A program made the position numbers and the translations under genes. This document shows, one piece after another, positions 45,601 to 54,078 of a stretch of DNA of 64,000 nt (positions within the stretch are counted from its first letter, which is position 1; each line of letters opens with the position of its first letter). The stretch comes from Ochrobactrum chromiisoli (GTDB lineage Bacteria > Pseudomonadota > Alphaproteobacteria > Rhizobiales > Rhizobiaceae), in NCBI RefSeq assembly GCF_026241335.1, contig NZ_JAPHAV010000010.1:1-64000 (forward strand), given 5' to 3'. The notes beneath the pieces were generated by a model. That model was not told where the DNA came from. It did no database searches and was given only the letters and a program-made list of their open reading frames with translations.

Positions 45601-48011
45601 GTGCCTATGATCAGGGCTCGTTTGCAGTGTTCCGCGGCACGACCCAAGGGGCGACGACCACGGTTACGCTGGACAACAGCGCCGGACAGGTCACAGCCTC
45701 CGGTATGAACTTCGCCAGCGATGGCTATATCCTCAAGGGTAGCCCGCTCAACCTCGACAATACAGCCCAACCGATTATCCGTGTTGGTGACGGGACCGAT
45801 GCTGGCAAGGCCATGACGGCCACCATTGAAGCAGAGTTGCAAGGTACCAAGGGCATAAACAAGACCGACTACGGTACGCTGATCCTGACCGGAGCAAACC
45901 ACTATAGTGGTGGCACCACGGTGACTGGCGGCACTCTGCAGATCGGCAATGGTGGCACAAGCGGCAGCATCGACGGCGACGTCAATCTCGCCAGCGACCT
46001 CTACGGCCACGGAACGCTTGCTTTTGATCATTCGGGACCGACACTTTTTGCCGGTAATATTTCTGGCGCGGGCGATGTCATCCAGAAAGGCAGTGGCACC
46101 ACCACTTTCACCGGCGACAACAGCTATTCGGGTGGTCTGACCGTCGAAAATGGCAAGGCGCAGGCCGGCGTGGCCGGTCATGCTTTCGGCACTGGCGTGT
46201 TGAAGGTGAAGGATGGGGCAATTGCTGATCTCGACAGTTTCGACACGACGGTTGGCGGTCTGGCAGCCTTTGACGACACCAATGCGGTCGGTGATGGCAA
46301 GATCACGCTCGGCACGGGCAAGCTCACGGTTGTCCAAAACTTCGACAGCCGATTCTCCGGTGTTATCTCTGGCTCGGGCGGCTTCACCAAGGCCGGGTCT
46401 GGCGAACTGACGCTGAACGGTATCAACACCTATGGTGATGTTACCAATGTCGATGGCGGTTCGCTGAAGCAGGGGGCAGCAGGTGTCTTCAATACCGCAT
46501 CGTCGGGTTACATTGTGGGAGCCAACGGCACACTTGATCTGGGTGGCTTCGACACAACGCTTGCTTCGCTCTCCAATGCTGGCCGCATCACCTCCGGCAT
46601 TGAGACCGCAGGCACGTCGCTCACGGTCAATGGAAACTATGTCGGCAATGGCGGCACAGTTGTTATCAACACAGTACTCGGTGACGACAGCTCGAAGACT
46701 GACATGCTGAAAGTCGGCGGCGATACGTCGGGTACAACCAGCCTGAAAGTGATAAACCGGGGTGGGCTTGGTGCACAGACAACCAATGGCATCGAAGTTG
46801 TGGACGTTGCGGGTGACTCCAAGGGTATTTTCTCACTCGTCAGCGACTATACCACGAAGGACGGACAGAAAGCGGTTGTTGGGGGCGCCTATGCCTATAC
46901 GCTGCAGCAGGGCTCCGGCAATAAGGATGGCAACTGGTATCTGACCAGCCAATATACGCCAGGTCCCGGTCCGAACCCTAATCCCGATTGCGTCGGCGAC
47001 AACTGTCCGAACCCGACCCCCAACCCGCGCTATAATCCCGGCGTGCCTGTCTACCAGGGCTATGCGGAGAACATGCAGGCCTTGAACAAGCTGCCAACGC
47101 TTCAGGAACGTGTTGGTGAGCGTTACTGGACAGGCCGGAACGGCGATGGCCAGGCCAATGGCGCCGTGGTTGACAGTCGCGGTATCTGGGCGCGTATTGA
47201 GGGAGCACATAGCCGTCTGGAACCGCAGAGCGCTACCGGTGCAAAACAGGACATCAACACCTTTATCATGCAGGCGGGTGTCGATGGCCAGTTCTATGAG
47301 GATGAGAATGGTCGGTTGGTTGCCGGGATCACAGGCCAGTATGGTACTGCCCATGCAAGTTCCAGTGCGCTGGCAGGCGATGGAACAGCCCGCACCAATG
47401 CCTGGAGCCTTGGTGCGACCGCGACATGGTATGGCAACAACGGCTTCTATGTCGATGCCCAGGGGCAAGTGACATGGTTCGACAATGATCTGAACTCCGA
47501 TACGGCCAATACCGGCCTTGTGGACGGTGCGAAGGCCTATGGCTATGCAATGAGTGTTGAAGCAGGCCAGCGTGTTGCAATCAACGATCACTGGTCGCTG
47601 ACGCCGCAGGCGCAGTTGATGTGGTCGTCGCTTGATGCCGATGCCTTCCATGATGTGTGGGGCAGTCGTGTCCATATGCAGGATGGCGACAGCCTGACCG
47701 GGCGGTTTGGCGTTGCCGCCAGCTATGACAACAGCTGGAAGGGCAATGGTGGTCTGATGGTCAACACCTCCGTCTATGGCGTCGCCAATCTCTATCAGTC
47801 CTTCCTCGGTGGCACGCGCATTAACGTCGCCGGTGTGAATATCGACACCGACAACGACAAGACCTGGGCCGGAATCGGCGCCGGCGGTACCTATGCCTGG
47901 GCTGACAGCAAATACGCCGTTTATGGTGAGGGCTCGATCAACACTTCCCTCAACCACTTTGCCGACAGCTATGAGCTGAAGGCAACCGTCGGCTTCAAGG
48001 TGAAGTGGTAG
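42660..48011 (+). pseudogene. Giant autotransporter, C-terminal part with barrel (out of frame with 5' part)
   Basis: About 1783 codons with no proper start: the first possible start is a TTG inside a PATR repeat (LVLTGANTYNGGTEV), and there is no signal peptide. Many further PATR repeats of the form GAGSLTLSGDSS or GTLILTADNSYTGGTVVAGG are visible. Two WNL-containing segments (DGTWNLLNSNWTG, NGTWNLVSDHTNDVW) mark a duplicated block. A Pro/Asn-rich linker (GPGPNPNPDCVGDNCPNPTP) precedes a C-terminal autotransporter barrel (about the last 320 codons), ending FKVKW. It can only be made functional if joined to the 39343 frame, so it is a pseudogene half, a phase-off allele or a sequencing artefact. 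Confidence 0.75.
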
Positions 48012-48053
48012 AGCGCAAGGGCTAGCCTCCCAGAGACTGAACTCCCGAAGATG

Positions 48054-48079
48054 GGCCCCTGGATTTAAATCCGGGGGCC
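48054..48079. terminator. Hairpin after the autotransporter gene
   Basis: GGCCCCTGGAT (48054-48064) pairs with ATCCGGGGGCC (48069-48079), with one G-T pair, around TTAA, forming a very stable hairpin 43 nt after the stop codon. There is no T-run, so it may be a transcript-stabilising or Rho-assisted end and not a classical intrinsic terminator. Confidence 0.5.
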
Positions 48080-48298
48080 AACACCATTCTTCAAAGATCC
48101 CGTCTGAGGGCTTCTCCCGATGAAGCATGGTCCGGAATATCACTTCGACCTCGTGGTATAGAACATCCCGGATATGGTTGATCTGGACTGCCGCGCCAGT
48201 CGCGCAAAACCTGTCCCCGCAATGCGACTGCAGGCAGAGAAAGCCGTCTGCATCCCCTCACAAACCTTCCCTCAAGCAACCGTTCCAAAGGATTGACA

Positions 48299-48616
48299 AT
48301 GAACGACATCGAACACCTCCATCAACTGATCCTCAATCTGGCAGCGCGACTGCAGGCAACCGAAGCTATTGCCAATACCGCGATCAGTATGATCTGCGCC
48401 ATGGATGACAAGAAGACCGGAGCAAAAGACAGGTTCCTGAAAGAAATTTTCCCGATGCTCCTGAATAATGCCGCAATTGCTCCCGCACAGGCCACGAAGC
48501 CGGAGCTCGATCAATGGATGCGCCAGCGGGAGCAGGACTTTCTCAATGCCGACCTCCAAAAGATTACAACCCACATCGAGCAATTGCGCGCTCGGGTAAA
48601 ATCAACCGTCAACTGA
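48299..48616 (+). CDS. Hypothetical helical protein
   Basis: A 105-residue soluble, mostly helical protein of no recognised family (MNDIEHLHQLILNLAARLQA at the start, QKITTHIEQLRARVKSTVN at the end). The ATG at 48299 is preceded by AAAGGA with 6 nt spacing. It follows the autotransporter by about 290 nt on the same strand. Amphipathic helices with regular Leu/Ile spacing suggest oligomerisation. No function is proposed. Confidence 0.65.
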   Translation: MNDIEHLHQLILNLAARLQATEAIANTAISMICAMDDKKTGAKDRFLKEIFPMLLNNAAIAPAQATKPELDQWMRQREQDFLNADLQKITTHIEQLRARVKSTVN

Positions 48617-48645
48617 GGTACTTGAAACAAAAAGAATATTACTCC

Positions 48646-48807
48646 ATGAGCGCTCATGCCGCACCGCTTTTCGGCTGCGCTCGCCTATTCGGCCTTCTTG
48701 TCACAGGGGGGGGCATCGCTCCCCTGTCGTCTGAGGCAAAAGAAGAGGCGAAGCTGAAAACGGTAGGCAATCTCAACATCACTGCCACCGCGCTTGAGCC
48801 TAGCTAG
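48646..48807 (+). other. Possible short secreted peptide or gene fragment with a G8 tract
   Basis: A 53-codon frame (MSAHAAPLFGCARLFGLLVT then GGGIAPLSSEAKEEAKLKTV) with a short hydrophobic stretch. A run of eight G bases at 48706-48713 lies inside it, so slippage could shift the frame. It stops just before an IS481 remnant and may be the 5' part of a truncated gene. It has no good ribosome site. Confidence 0.3.
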
Positions 48808-48819
48808 CGGGTCAACTTC

Positions 48820-48990
48820 AAGGTGTCATTGAAAGGCTTCGGCAGTGCGTTCGACCCAGCGCGACACGATCTGGTGGGCAACTGCATAGACGCAGCCAAC
48901 TTGTGCTTTTTTGAGCGTGCCGTCGATAACGGCGACGGCCATCACCTCTCGACGCAAAGGTGTCAGTCAGGCATTCTTGTGAATGTTCAT
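48820..48990 (-). mobile_element. IS481-family transposase remnant
   Basis: Read leftwards from 48990: MNIHKNA, a stop, then LTPLRREVMAVAVIDGTLKK, AQVGCVYAVAHQIVSRWVER and a second stop soon after. This is the conserved N-terminus of IS481-type transposases (MNIHKNARLTP...RWVERY). The in-frame stop and the loss of everything after the helix-turn-helix show a dead fragment. Confidence 0.75.
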
Positions 48991-49204
48991 TTGGTACGAT
49001 TCTGGAAAACTGAGGTCTGTTAACTCCAGTCTCCTAAATCTACTCCGAATGGATAACCGCCTGAAAGCTCACATCTAACAGGCAGGGCGAAGCTCTCCGC
49101 GTCATCCTGCCCGCCTACATTATTCATGTGGGATCGCAGGCCCTAGGGGCTGGGTTGATTTTTCTCCCTCATGTTCCCCAACATTAAGGAGGCAAAATAT
49201 TTTC

Positions 49205-49430
49205 TTGCGCGACCTTATCGAGAATGTCGATCAGTCCGCATCATTTATGTCCGCCTTGGCCAATTCCAGACGTCTGTTGGTCCTGTGCAAGCTTCTGAAC
49301 TAGGAGATATCCGTTGGCGTTCTGGCGAAGGCCATCGGGCTCAGCCAGACAGCCTTCTCCCAACGCCTTATCATCCTGAGAAGCCTTGATCTCCTCGCGT
49401 CATACCGCAATGCCCAGACGATTTTCTACC
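49205..49430 (+). pseudogene. ArsR-family regulator, broken (internal stop, 3' end lost)
   Basis: In one frame: LRDLIENVDQSASFMSALAN, SRRLLVLCKLLN, stop [43 protein letters not shown] then FYPY. This is the winged helix of ArsR/BigR-type repressors, with the expected GLSQTAFSQ recognition helix. The TAG stands where intact relatives have a residue before the conserved E-x-S-V. Similarity ends at about 49430, where an IS3 orfA fragment begins on the other strand, so the insertion probably removed the 3' end. Confidence 0.75.
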
Positions 49431-49659
49431 CGTATCCACCTCGGCTTTCTTGATCCATTCATGGAGCGTGTGCGCCGAACAACTAATGCTGGCTGCTATT
49501 GAGGAGACTGCAGCCCAACGAGAAGGGTGTTCAGCCTCATGATCGAAAACAAGTCGTAGAGCTCGGGCGCGGACTTCAGGAGAAAATTTGTTCGTCATTT
49601 TGCTTGTCATAGGCCCACTTCTCACGAGTTGGGGGCTCCGGCAAACCCGGGGCGGTTCA
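49430..49659 (-). mobile_element. IS3-family orfA 5' fragment with terminal repeat
   Basis: Read leftwards, a terminal-repeat-like end (TGAACCGCCCCGGGTTTGCC at about 49659-49640) is followed by an orfA start: [57 protein letters not shown]. This is the standard N-terminus of an IS3-type OrfA. Similarity stops at about 49430, where the broken ArsR gene starts. orfB is absent. Confidence 0.78.
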
Positions 49660-49789
49660 ATACCGACTGGCCGCTTCATCCTCCGTGGGGCTGAAAACGG
49701 TCAGGCCGCTTCCCACCCATTGCAGCCGTTGACCGAGTTCGACAGTTTCCTTGGCCGCCGTTCCGCATATGAACCACACATCGCCGCCG

Positions 49790-50482
49790 TTAAATTTCCG
49801 AAAAGTGGGTCACGTCTCCAACGGAGATGACAGCTCGGTTGCGGAAAAAATCGTCCTGTCTGAGCCGGGTTATGCTTCCCGATTTGACGGGGAAGGACAC
49901 GAAACCTGCCGCGTCGATAGGGATTCTCATCCACGCCGCGACGACCATGCTAAGCGTAAATCCGTGCGTCACGATGATCTGCGTCTGACAAGGACGCCCC
50001 ACAACGTCGTCGACAAAAGGAAACACTCGCCTTGCGACATCGCGCCGCGTCTCGGCGCCCTCAATGCCGCAATCGTGATCCAGCCGATTATCATCCGGCG
50101 CCGGGATATAACGGGAATCCAGCCAATCTTGAGGTTTGCCACCTGCGACCCCATAGTTGATTTCTCGCAGGGCTGAGGTCTCCTGCACTGTCTGACCAAT
50201 ACGCCTAGCGATTGCAGCGGCAGTCTGAGACGCGCGCCGCAGGTCGGAACTGTAGATTTCGACTTCGCCTGGACCGATCATGACTGCAAGGCGTTCGGCA
50301 AGGACATCTGCCTCTCGCGAGCCGAGATGAGTTAAGTCGCTGTCGTACCAACCCCCAACCTTATTCGTCAGGTGATGGGCCGCTTCAGTATGAGTCACCA
50401 CGAAGATCTCTTTTACCGCAACCAAGCCTTCTCGCCTTTCGTCCTGTCCTAGATCAAAAGCAGAGAGGCAGCTTTGCGCCAC
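49790..50482 (-). CDS. Histidine phosphatase family protein
   Basis: A 230-residue member of the phosphoglycerate-mutase-like superfamily. The core segments are VVTHTEAAHHLTNKVGGWYD (phosphate-accepting His), IYSSDLRRASQTAAAIARR, the acid in ALREINYG and IIVTHGFTLSMVVAAW (second His). The usual R-H-G motif reads T-H-T here, so the first phosphate-binding Arg is missing. Other residues look intact, so it may be a substrate-shifted branch. The start is uncertain: ATG 50482 gives about 22 extra residues before the core. It stands alone between IS debris and a truncated AraC gene. Confidence 0.75.
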   Translation of the reverse strand: MAQSCLSAFDLGQDERREGLVAVKEIFVVTHTEAAHHLTNKVGGWYDSDLTHLGSREADVLAERLAVMIGPGEVEIYSSDLRRASQTAAAIARRIGQTVQETSALREINYGVAGGKPQDWLDSRYIPAPDDNRLDHDCGIEGAETRRDVARRVFPFVDDVVGRPCQTQIIVTHGFTLSMVVAAWMRIPIDAAGFVSFPVKSGSITRLRQDDFFRNRAVISVGDVTHFSEI

Positions 50483-50567
50483 ATTAGGTCATCGCTATGT
50501 CCGCCGCATCCGACCCTGACAGACGCGCATTAGACGCCTCGTTGACACCAATAGTGCTAGTTTGAGA

Positions 50568-50965
50568 TCAGCTTACGATCAAGCGCTGCCAACAGCCGGG
50601 TGACAAACCGAAGTTTGCTTTGAACCGGCGGTTCATGTGAGCCTGATCGCTGAACCCGGCGCTTATCGCTACATCGGCTAAAGTTAGGCCTGCTGCGATA
50701 TAAAAACGCGCCCGGTCGAGACGACGCATCGTGAGATAACGATACGGGCTTGTCCCGTATGCTTTGCGGAATTGGCGGGCGAGTTCGTAACGATTCTGGC
50801 CTGTAACGTTTTCAAGTTCGCTTGAAGCCACGGTCCTGCAAATATTTGCCTCAAGGTATTCCCGCGCGAGGCGCACAGCTCTGGTGTCGATTACACTGCG
50901 TTGGGAGCTCCTGGTAGAAGCATCATATGCGAGCAAGCCTATTCCCCGAAAGCATTCCCTCGTAG
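50568..50965 (-). pseudogene. AraC-family regulator, C-terminal fragment
   Basis: The two helix-turn-helix motifs of an AraC/XylS DNA-binding domain are complete: SSELENVTGQNRYELARQFR and LADVAISAGFSDQAHMNRRF, ending with LSPGCWQRL. The N-terminal sensing domain is missing. Around 50965 it meets the 3' end of a reverse-transcriptase-like gene on the opposite strand. The ATG at 50990 lies in that foreign sequence. It is a remnant left by a rearrangement; a free DNA-binding domain could still be made but is unlikely to be regulated normally. Confidence 0.72.
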
Positions 50966-50969
50966 CAAC

Positions 50970-51207
50970 TTTAAGTCGAACCGACAGCATTATCCGTGGG
51001 TGGGGAAAGCACTATCGGTTTTGTAACGATGGCGCGCTGTTGGTCCGCATTGATGCAAAAATGGCTGGGCTGATCGGGGCATTCCTTGGCGAGTACCGAG
51101 ACATTAAGAGACGACGCGATCCCATGGATGCGGCCTCATTACTGGGCATCGATGAACTGGCCCGACAAGAGCGGAAGCCTTTGGTCTGGCCGTCCAAGAA
51201 CAGTTAG
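50970..51207 (+). pseudogene. Reverse transcriptase/maturase C-terminal fragment
   Basis: About 79 codons: SRTDSIIRGWGKHYRFCNDG, ALLVRIDAKMAGLIGAFLGE, then SLLGIDELARQERKPLVWPS. The segment IIRGWGKHYRF followed by a conserved LD/ID helix is the maturase-type thumb region found at the C-terminus of group II-intron-like reverse transcriptases. The polymerase core (with YADD) is absent. It abuts the truncated AraC gene on the other strand, which marks a deletion junction at about 50965-50970. Confidence 0.6.
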
Positions 51208-51773
51208 TTTGAGATGGCTCGCTTTACACTTAGGATAATTGATTTTGATTAAGTGACCCCTACAATGTCAACGCAATCGGGAAGTCTTAAAACCGCGCAT
51301 TTGCGCGGCTTTTGATGACAGCTAGAGGGTAAACATTTGTAGAACAGTTCGCGAACAAAGGTGGTTTTGCACCCAACGCGCACCCAAATCCGCCATAAGG
51401 AGCAGCGGTGTCAGAGTCCCCACCAATATATTGATATATAATGGCTATTTTTCAAAAAGATGCATATCGCGTTCTTTGTGAATCAATGGCTTAGCTGCGA
51501 AATGCAAGCCAATTTGCAACAATTCATGTATCAGGCTCGCGTCTAGTTGCTAGCTTTACTTGGCGGCCTTTTAAAAATTCGGATAGCTGCTGCGGCGCGT
51601 TTAGCTGGACCATTCACATCTCGGGCAATTTATCGATTTGCTGCTTGTGGCAAAAGATTAGCGAGACAGTGTCTTCTTGCGCGTGCCAGAGACATGCAAC
51701 AAGCACTTTAGCACTGTTAGCAGGGCCATCATCAACAACCTAGTAGAGTGGAGACTCAGGAGTAAGAATGTGG
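51208..51773. other. Gap with a bidirectional terminator at its left end
   Basis: These 566 bases hold no supported gene. At 51293-51308 a perfect hairpin (CCGCGC, loop ATTT, GCGCGG), flanked by AAAA and CTTTT, can terminate transcription from both sides. To the right, a segment with GCACCCAACGCGCACCC (about 51370-51386) and an AT-rich stretch lead up to the 3' end of the leftward kinase gene. The composition becomes AT-richer from here into the kinase pair. Confidence 0.5.
51291..51312. terminator. Bidirectional intrinsic terminator
   Basis: The 6-bp GC-only stem CCGCGC (51293-51298) and GCGCGG (51303-51308) with loop ATTT is flanked by AAAA and TTTT. It follows the reverse-transcriptase fragment and may mark the end of the former neighbouring gene. 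Confidence 0.7.
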
Positions 51774-52856
51774 CTACCGTACTAAATTTTCAACCACCTT
51801 GACTGCTTCGTGAATAGCGAGTCTAGCGAGGTCATTTTGATTTTTCCAACCGGCCTGTACCATTTTCTGGACCCGCCAGCTTTGTCCGTCTGGCACAATT
51901 CTGAAGGAACGCCCTCCGTTCGTTATCTGGAACAAGCCATCAACGATGCGCCAGTCGAGAGTTCGCTTCCGAAGGTTGTTTAGTCGGGTGATAAGATCCG
52001 CAACAGTGCTTGGCCGCCGGAGGTAGTCTGTCCGACATGCTGCTCGTATCAGCCGCACTATGTGATCTGGAACTATTGCAGGCAGCGATCGGAAATCGAT
52101 AACCTTGCCTCTTTCAATGCGCCTTTGAATACAAGTCTGTGCAAAAATTTGACCTTCGATGTCATCCAATTTCCCCCGATGGTTAATCTCGGCGGTAGTT
52201 AACCAGTCATCTACTTCGTAACTCAGCTTACCTCCTAGAAGCTGATAGAACACTATGCTTAGCTGATATACGTCACCTTGACGGTAGTAGCGAGTGTTAG
52301 CTAAGAAATCCTCCGGTGGACGGTAGATAATGGAGTGCTTCGATTGGGTCGAAGCAAATCCATCGTTATTCATTAGAACGACCGATCCAAAATCGCCGAT
52401 CACCCAAGAGTCTTCAGCACATAAAATATTGGACGGCTTAAGATCCCTGTGTAGGTATCCCTGTCCATGGAGGTAGCTTACGCCTGACGCAATCTGAAGT
52501 AGCGTATCGATCGCTTGGAGCGGGCCGAATGTTCGCGTCCGAAGTTGATCGTCCAAGTCTCCGCCTTCGCAATATCGAGTGATAAAATACGCATCTTCTT
52601 CATCGACTGCCTCGGCGCTGTCTACTCTCAAGACGTGCTGCGATTCTAATGTGGCAAGAAGGGCAGGCTCTATGTGCAACCCGCCGCCCCAATAGTAAAA
52701 TTTCACCACCTGCATCCGGTTAAGCAACCGGTTCAGCCCAATCAGGACGTAGCCGTTAGCTCCTTTGGTGATGTTGTCGCTAAAGGCGATGGTCTCCTGC
52801 AGCCTAACCACCGTTGGACGGATGGATAGCGGGAGTAGATTGATGTCAAACGGCAT
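51774..52856 (-). CDS. Serine/threonine protein kinase
   Basis: A 360-residue cytoplasmic Hanks-type kinase with no membrane segment. Visible motifs: glycine loop KGANGYVLIG (about residue 31), the VVKF lysine, catalytic loop H136-R-D138 in YLHRDLKPSNIL, D155-F-G, the activation segment ending IIYRPPED, and GDVYQLSIVFYQLLGG. All catalytic residues are present. After the kinase domain (to about residue 285) comes a compact C-terminal region (WRIVDGLFQITNGGRSFRIV) of no known family. Its ATG overlaps the stop of the DUF3010 gene (TAATG), so the two are translated together. Their position beside IetAS and IS debris suggests a defence or stress role, which is inferred. Confidence 0.87.
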   Translation of the reverse strand: MPFDINLLPLSIRPTVVRLQETIAFSDNITKGANGYVLIGLNRLLNRMQVVKFYYWGGGLHIEPALLATLESQHVLRVDSAEAVDEEDAYFITRYCEGGDLDDQLRTRTFGPLQAIDTLLQIASGVSYLHGQGYLHRDLKPSNILCAEDSWVIGDFGSVVLMNNDGFASTQSKHSIIYRPPEDFLANTRYYRQGDVYQLSIVFYQLLGGKLSYEVDDWLTTAEINHRGKLDDIEGQIFAQTCIQRRIERGKVIDFRSLPAIVPDHIVRLIRAACRTDYLRRPSTVADLITRLNNLRKRTLDWRIVDGLFQITNGGRSFRIVPDGQSWRVQKMVQAGWKNQNDLARLAIHEAVKVVENLVR

Positions 52857-53302
52857 TACTTATCTCGATGATTAATCAGGTAATATGCTCCAGCCCTGAA
52901 TGGATCATGCAGATAACCCACTAACCCAGCAGGAACGCCGCCATGATTAGTCTTTGAGAAGGACTTGAGCGTGTTTGCGTGGACGAAATGTACCTCTTTT
53001 CCGCAAAAGAGCTGGATCAGCGCTTCAATTTTGAAGGATGTACCTCCACCTGCCCTGTGCCCTTTAAGCTCTCGCATTTTGATGCAAAACAAATCCACTT
53101 CGTTCTCGTGCGCAAAAGAGGTGATTGAGGCCCCAAAGGCCTTTAAGGACTTAACGGATTTCTCATCGGCGAGGGTAATTTTTCGAGTTTCGGTAGTGTG
53201 GTGCTGAACGTCACCGTGTTCATCAAGCGAGACGATTGAAAGATTCGCCTCGCTGCCAGTAATAGTCACTCCGCATATTCTCAACTGGATCCCCCCGTTC
53301 AT
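52856..53302 (-). CDS. DUF3010-family protein
   Basis: A 148-residue protein that I recognise as DUF3010-like: RICGVTITGSEANLSIVSL at the start, RKITLADEKSVKSLKAF in the middle, then DLFCIKMRELKGHRAGGGTS and FKIEALIQLF. The first strand with its G-x-x-x-T/S turn and later acidic and basic positions are reminiscent of RNase H-like folds, but no nuclease triad is certain. It is the first gene of a two-gene unit with the kinase (1-nt overlap, TAATG). The family's function is not established. As the kinase's partner it could be substrate, sensor or effector. Confidence 0.78.
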   Translation of the reverse strand: MNGGIQLRICGVTITGSEANLSIVSLDEHGDVQHHTTETRKITLADEKSVKSLKAFGASITSFAHENEVDLFCIKMRELKGHRAGGGTSFKIEALIQLFCGKEVHFVHANTLKSFSKTNHGGVPAGLVGYLHDPFRAGAYYLINHRDK

Positions 53303-54078
53303 TTAGAGCTGCGCCTGAGTGGATTTAAGATATATCCGAGTCGGCGAGACAGATATTTACTTTGAAATAAGCCATTGCTATTTGCAACTATTCTCCCTAC
53401 CCAAAAGTCCTATTACAACATTCTGGGCAAAACGTATCATCCTATCAAGAGTTGGGACCTGAAAACACTTGGTAGCCCTATCGTATTAGGTCCCTATTTC
53501 TCAGAATGCTGATCTGACATTCTACAGATTAAAGCGGTTGCTGTAGACAATGCCAACTCTAAAAGCTCATCATCTCTTCATGACAAGTTTTGTCGGTTGC
53601 CGGGTGTCGGCGTTCAGAACGGTAAAGCCTAAATCTATCAGTTCGCAATCCACCTCTTCATGGCAGTGGCAACATGAAAAGCGGAATGATCGCTTTGGAA
53701 AGCTTGAGAATGCTGTGTTGGTGTCTGGTATGAGGCACAGAGCTGTCCGACAGCTAGCGCCCCCTTTGACGTCGTTTGCACTGTTTGTGTCGTCGCCGAA
53801 ATTTGTCGTTCTTTTTTCGCAAACCGGCGGAATTAGGCCATAAGCGCACCGTAGTTTGAAGTCGCGGAATTAACTTAGATACCACTATGATCGGCGGATA
53901 TTCAGGTAACGTTGATGGCGTGTCTTCGCCATTTCTCTAATCGAATGCCGATGATATAGGTCGAAGCCTGTGTGCCAACCGATTCGCTGTTGCGGTTGCC
54001 CTTTTAATTCTGTCATTCTGATATAGGATGACATCAAGCTGAACAGAATGCAGCTGTTGACTTTGGAAGCTCAAATCG
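53303..54078. other. Divergent gap between the kinase pair and IetAS
   Basis: These 776 bases lie between two divergent units and must hold their promoters. A 97-codon open frame (53550-53843) shows no ribosome site, no family resemblance and an unlikely residue composition, so I do not call it a gene. I see no IS ends or repeats here. Confidence 0.45.

Noticed and set aside
46833..48143. A 436-codon frame antisense to the autotransporter barrel
   Set aside because: It mirrors the barrel coding sequence in reverse and shows no recognisable domain.
51370..51424. A possible tRNA end or attachment site (GGTGTCAGAGTCCCCACCA)
   Set aside because: The T-loop consensus is absent and no cloverleaf can be drawn upstream; I could not find a second copy to support an attachment site.
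53550..53843. A 97-codon frame in the gap before IetA
   Set aside because: No ribosome site, no family likeness, and a Ser/Lys/Phe-rich composition unlike real neighbours.
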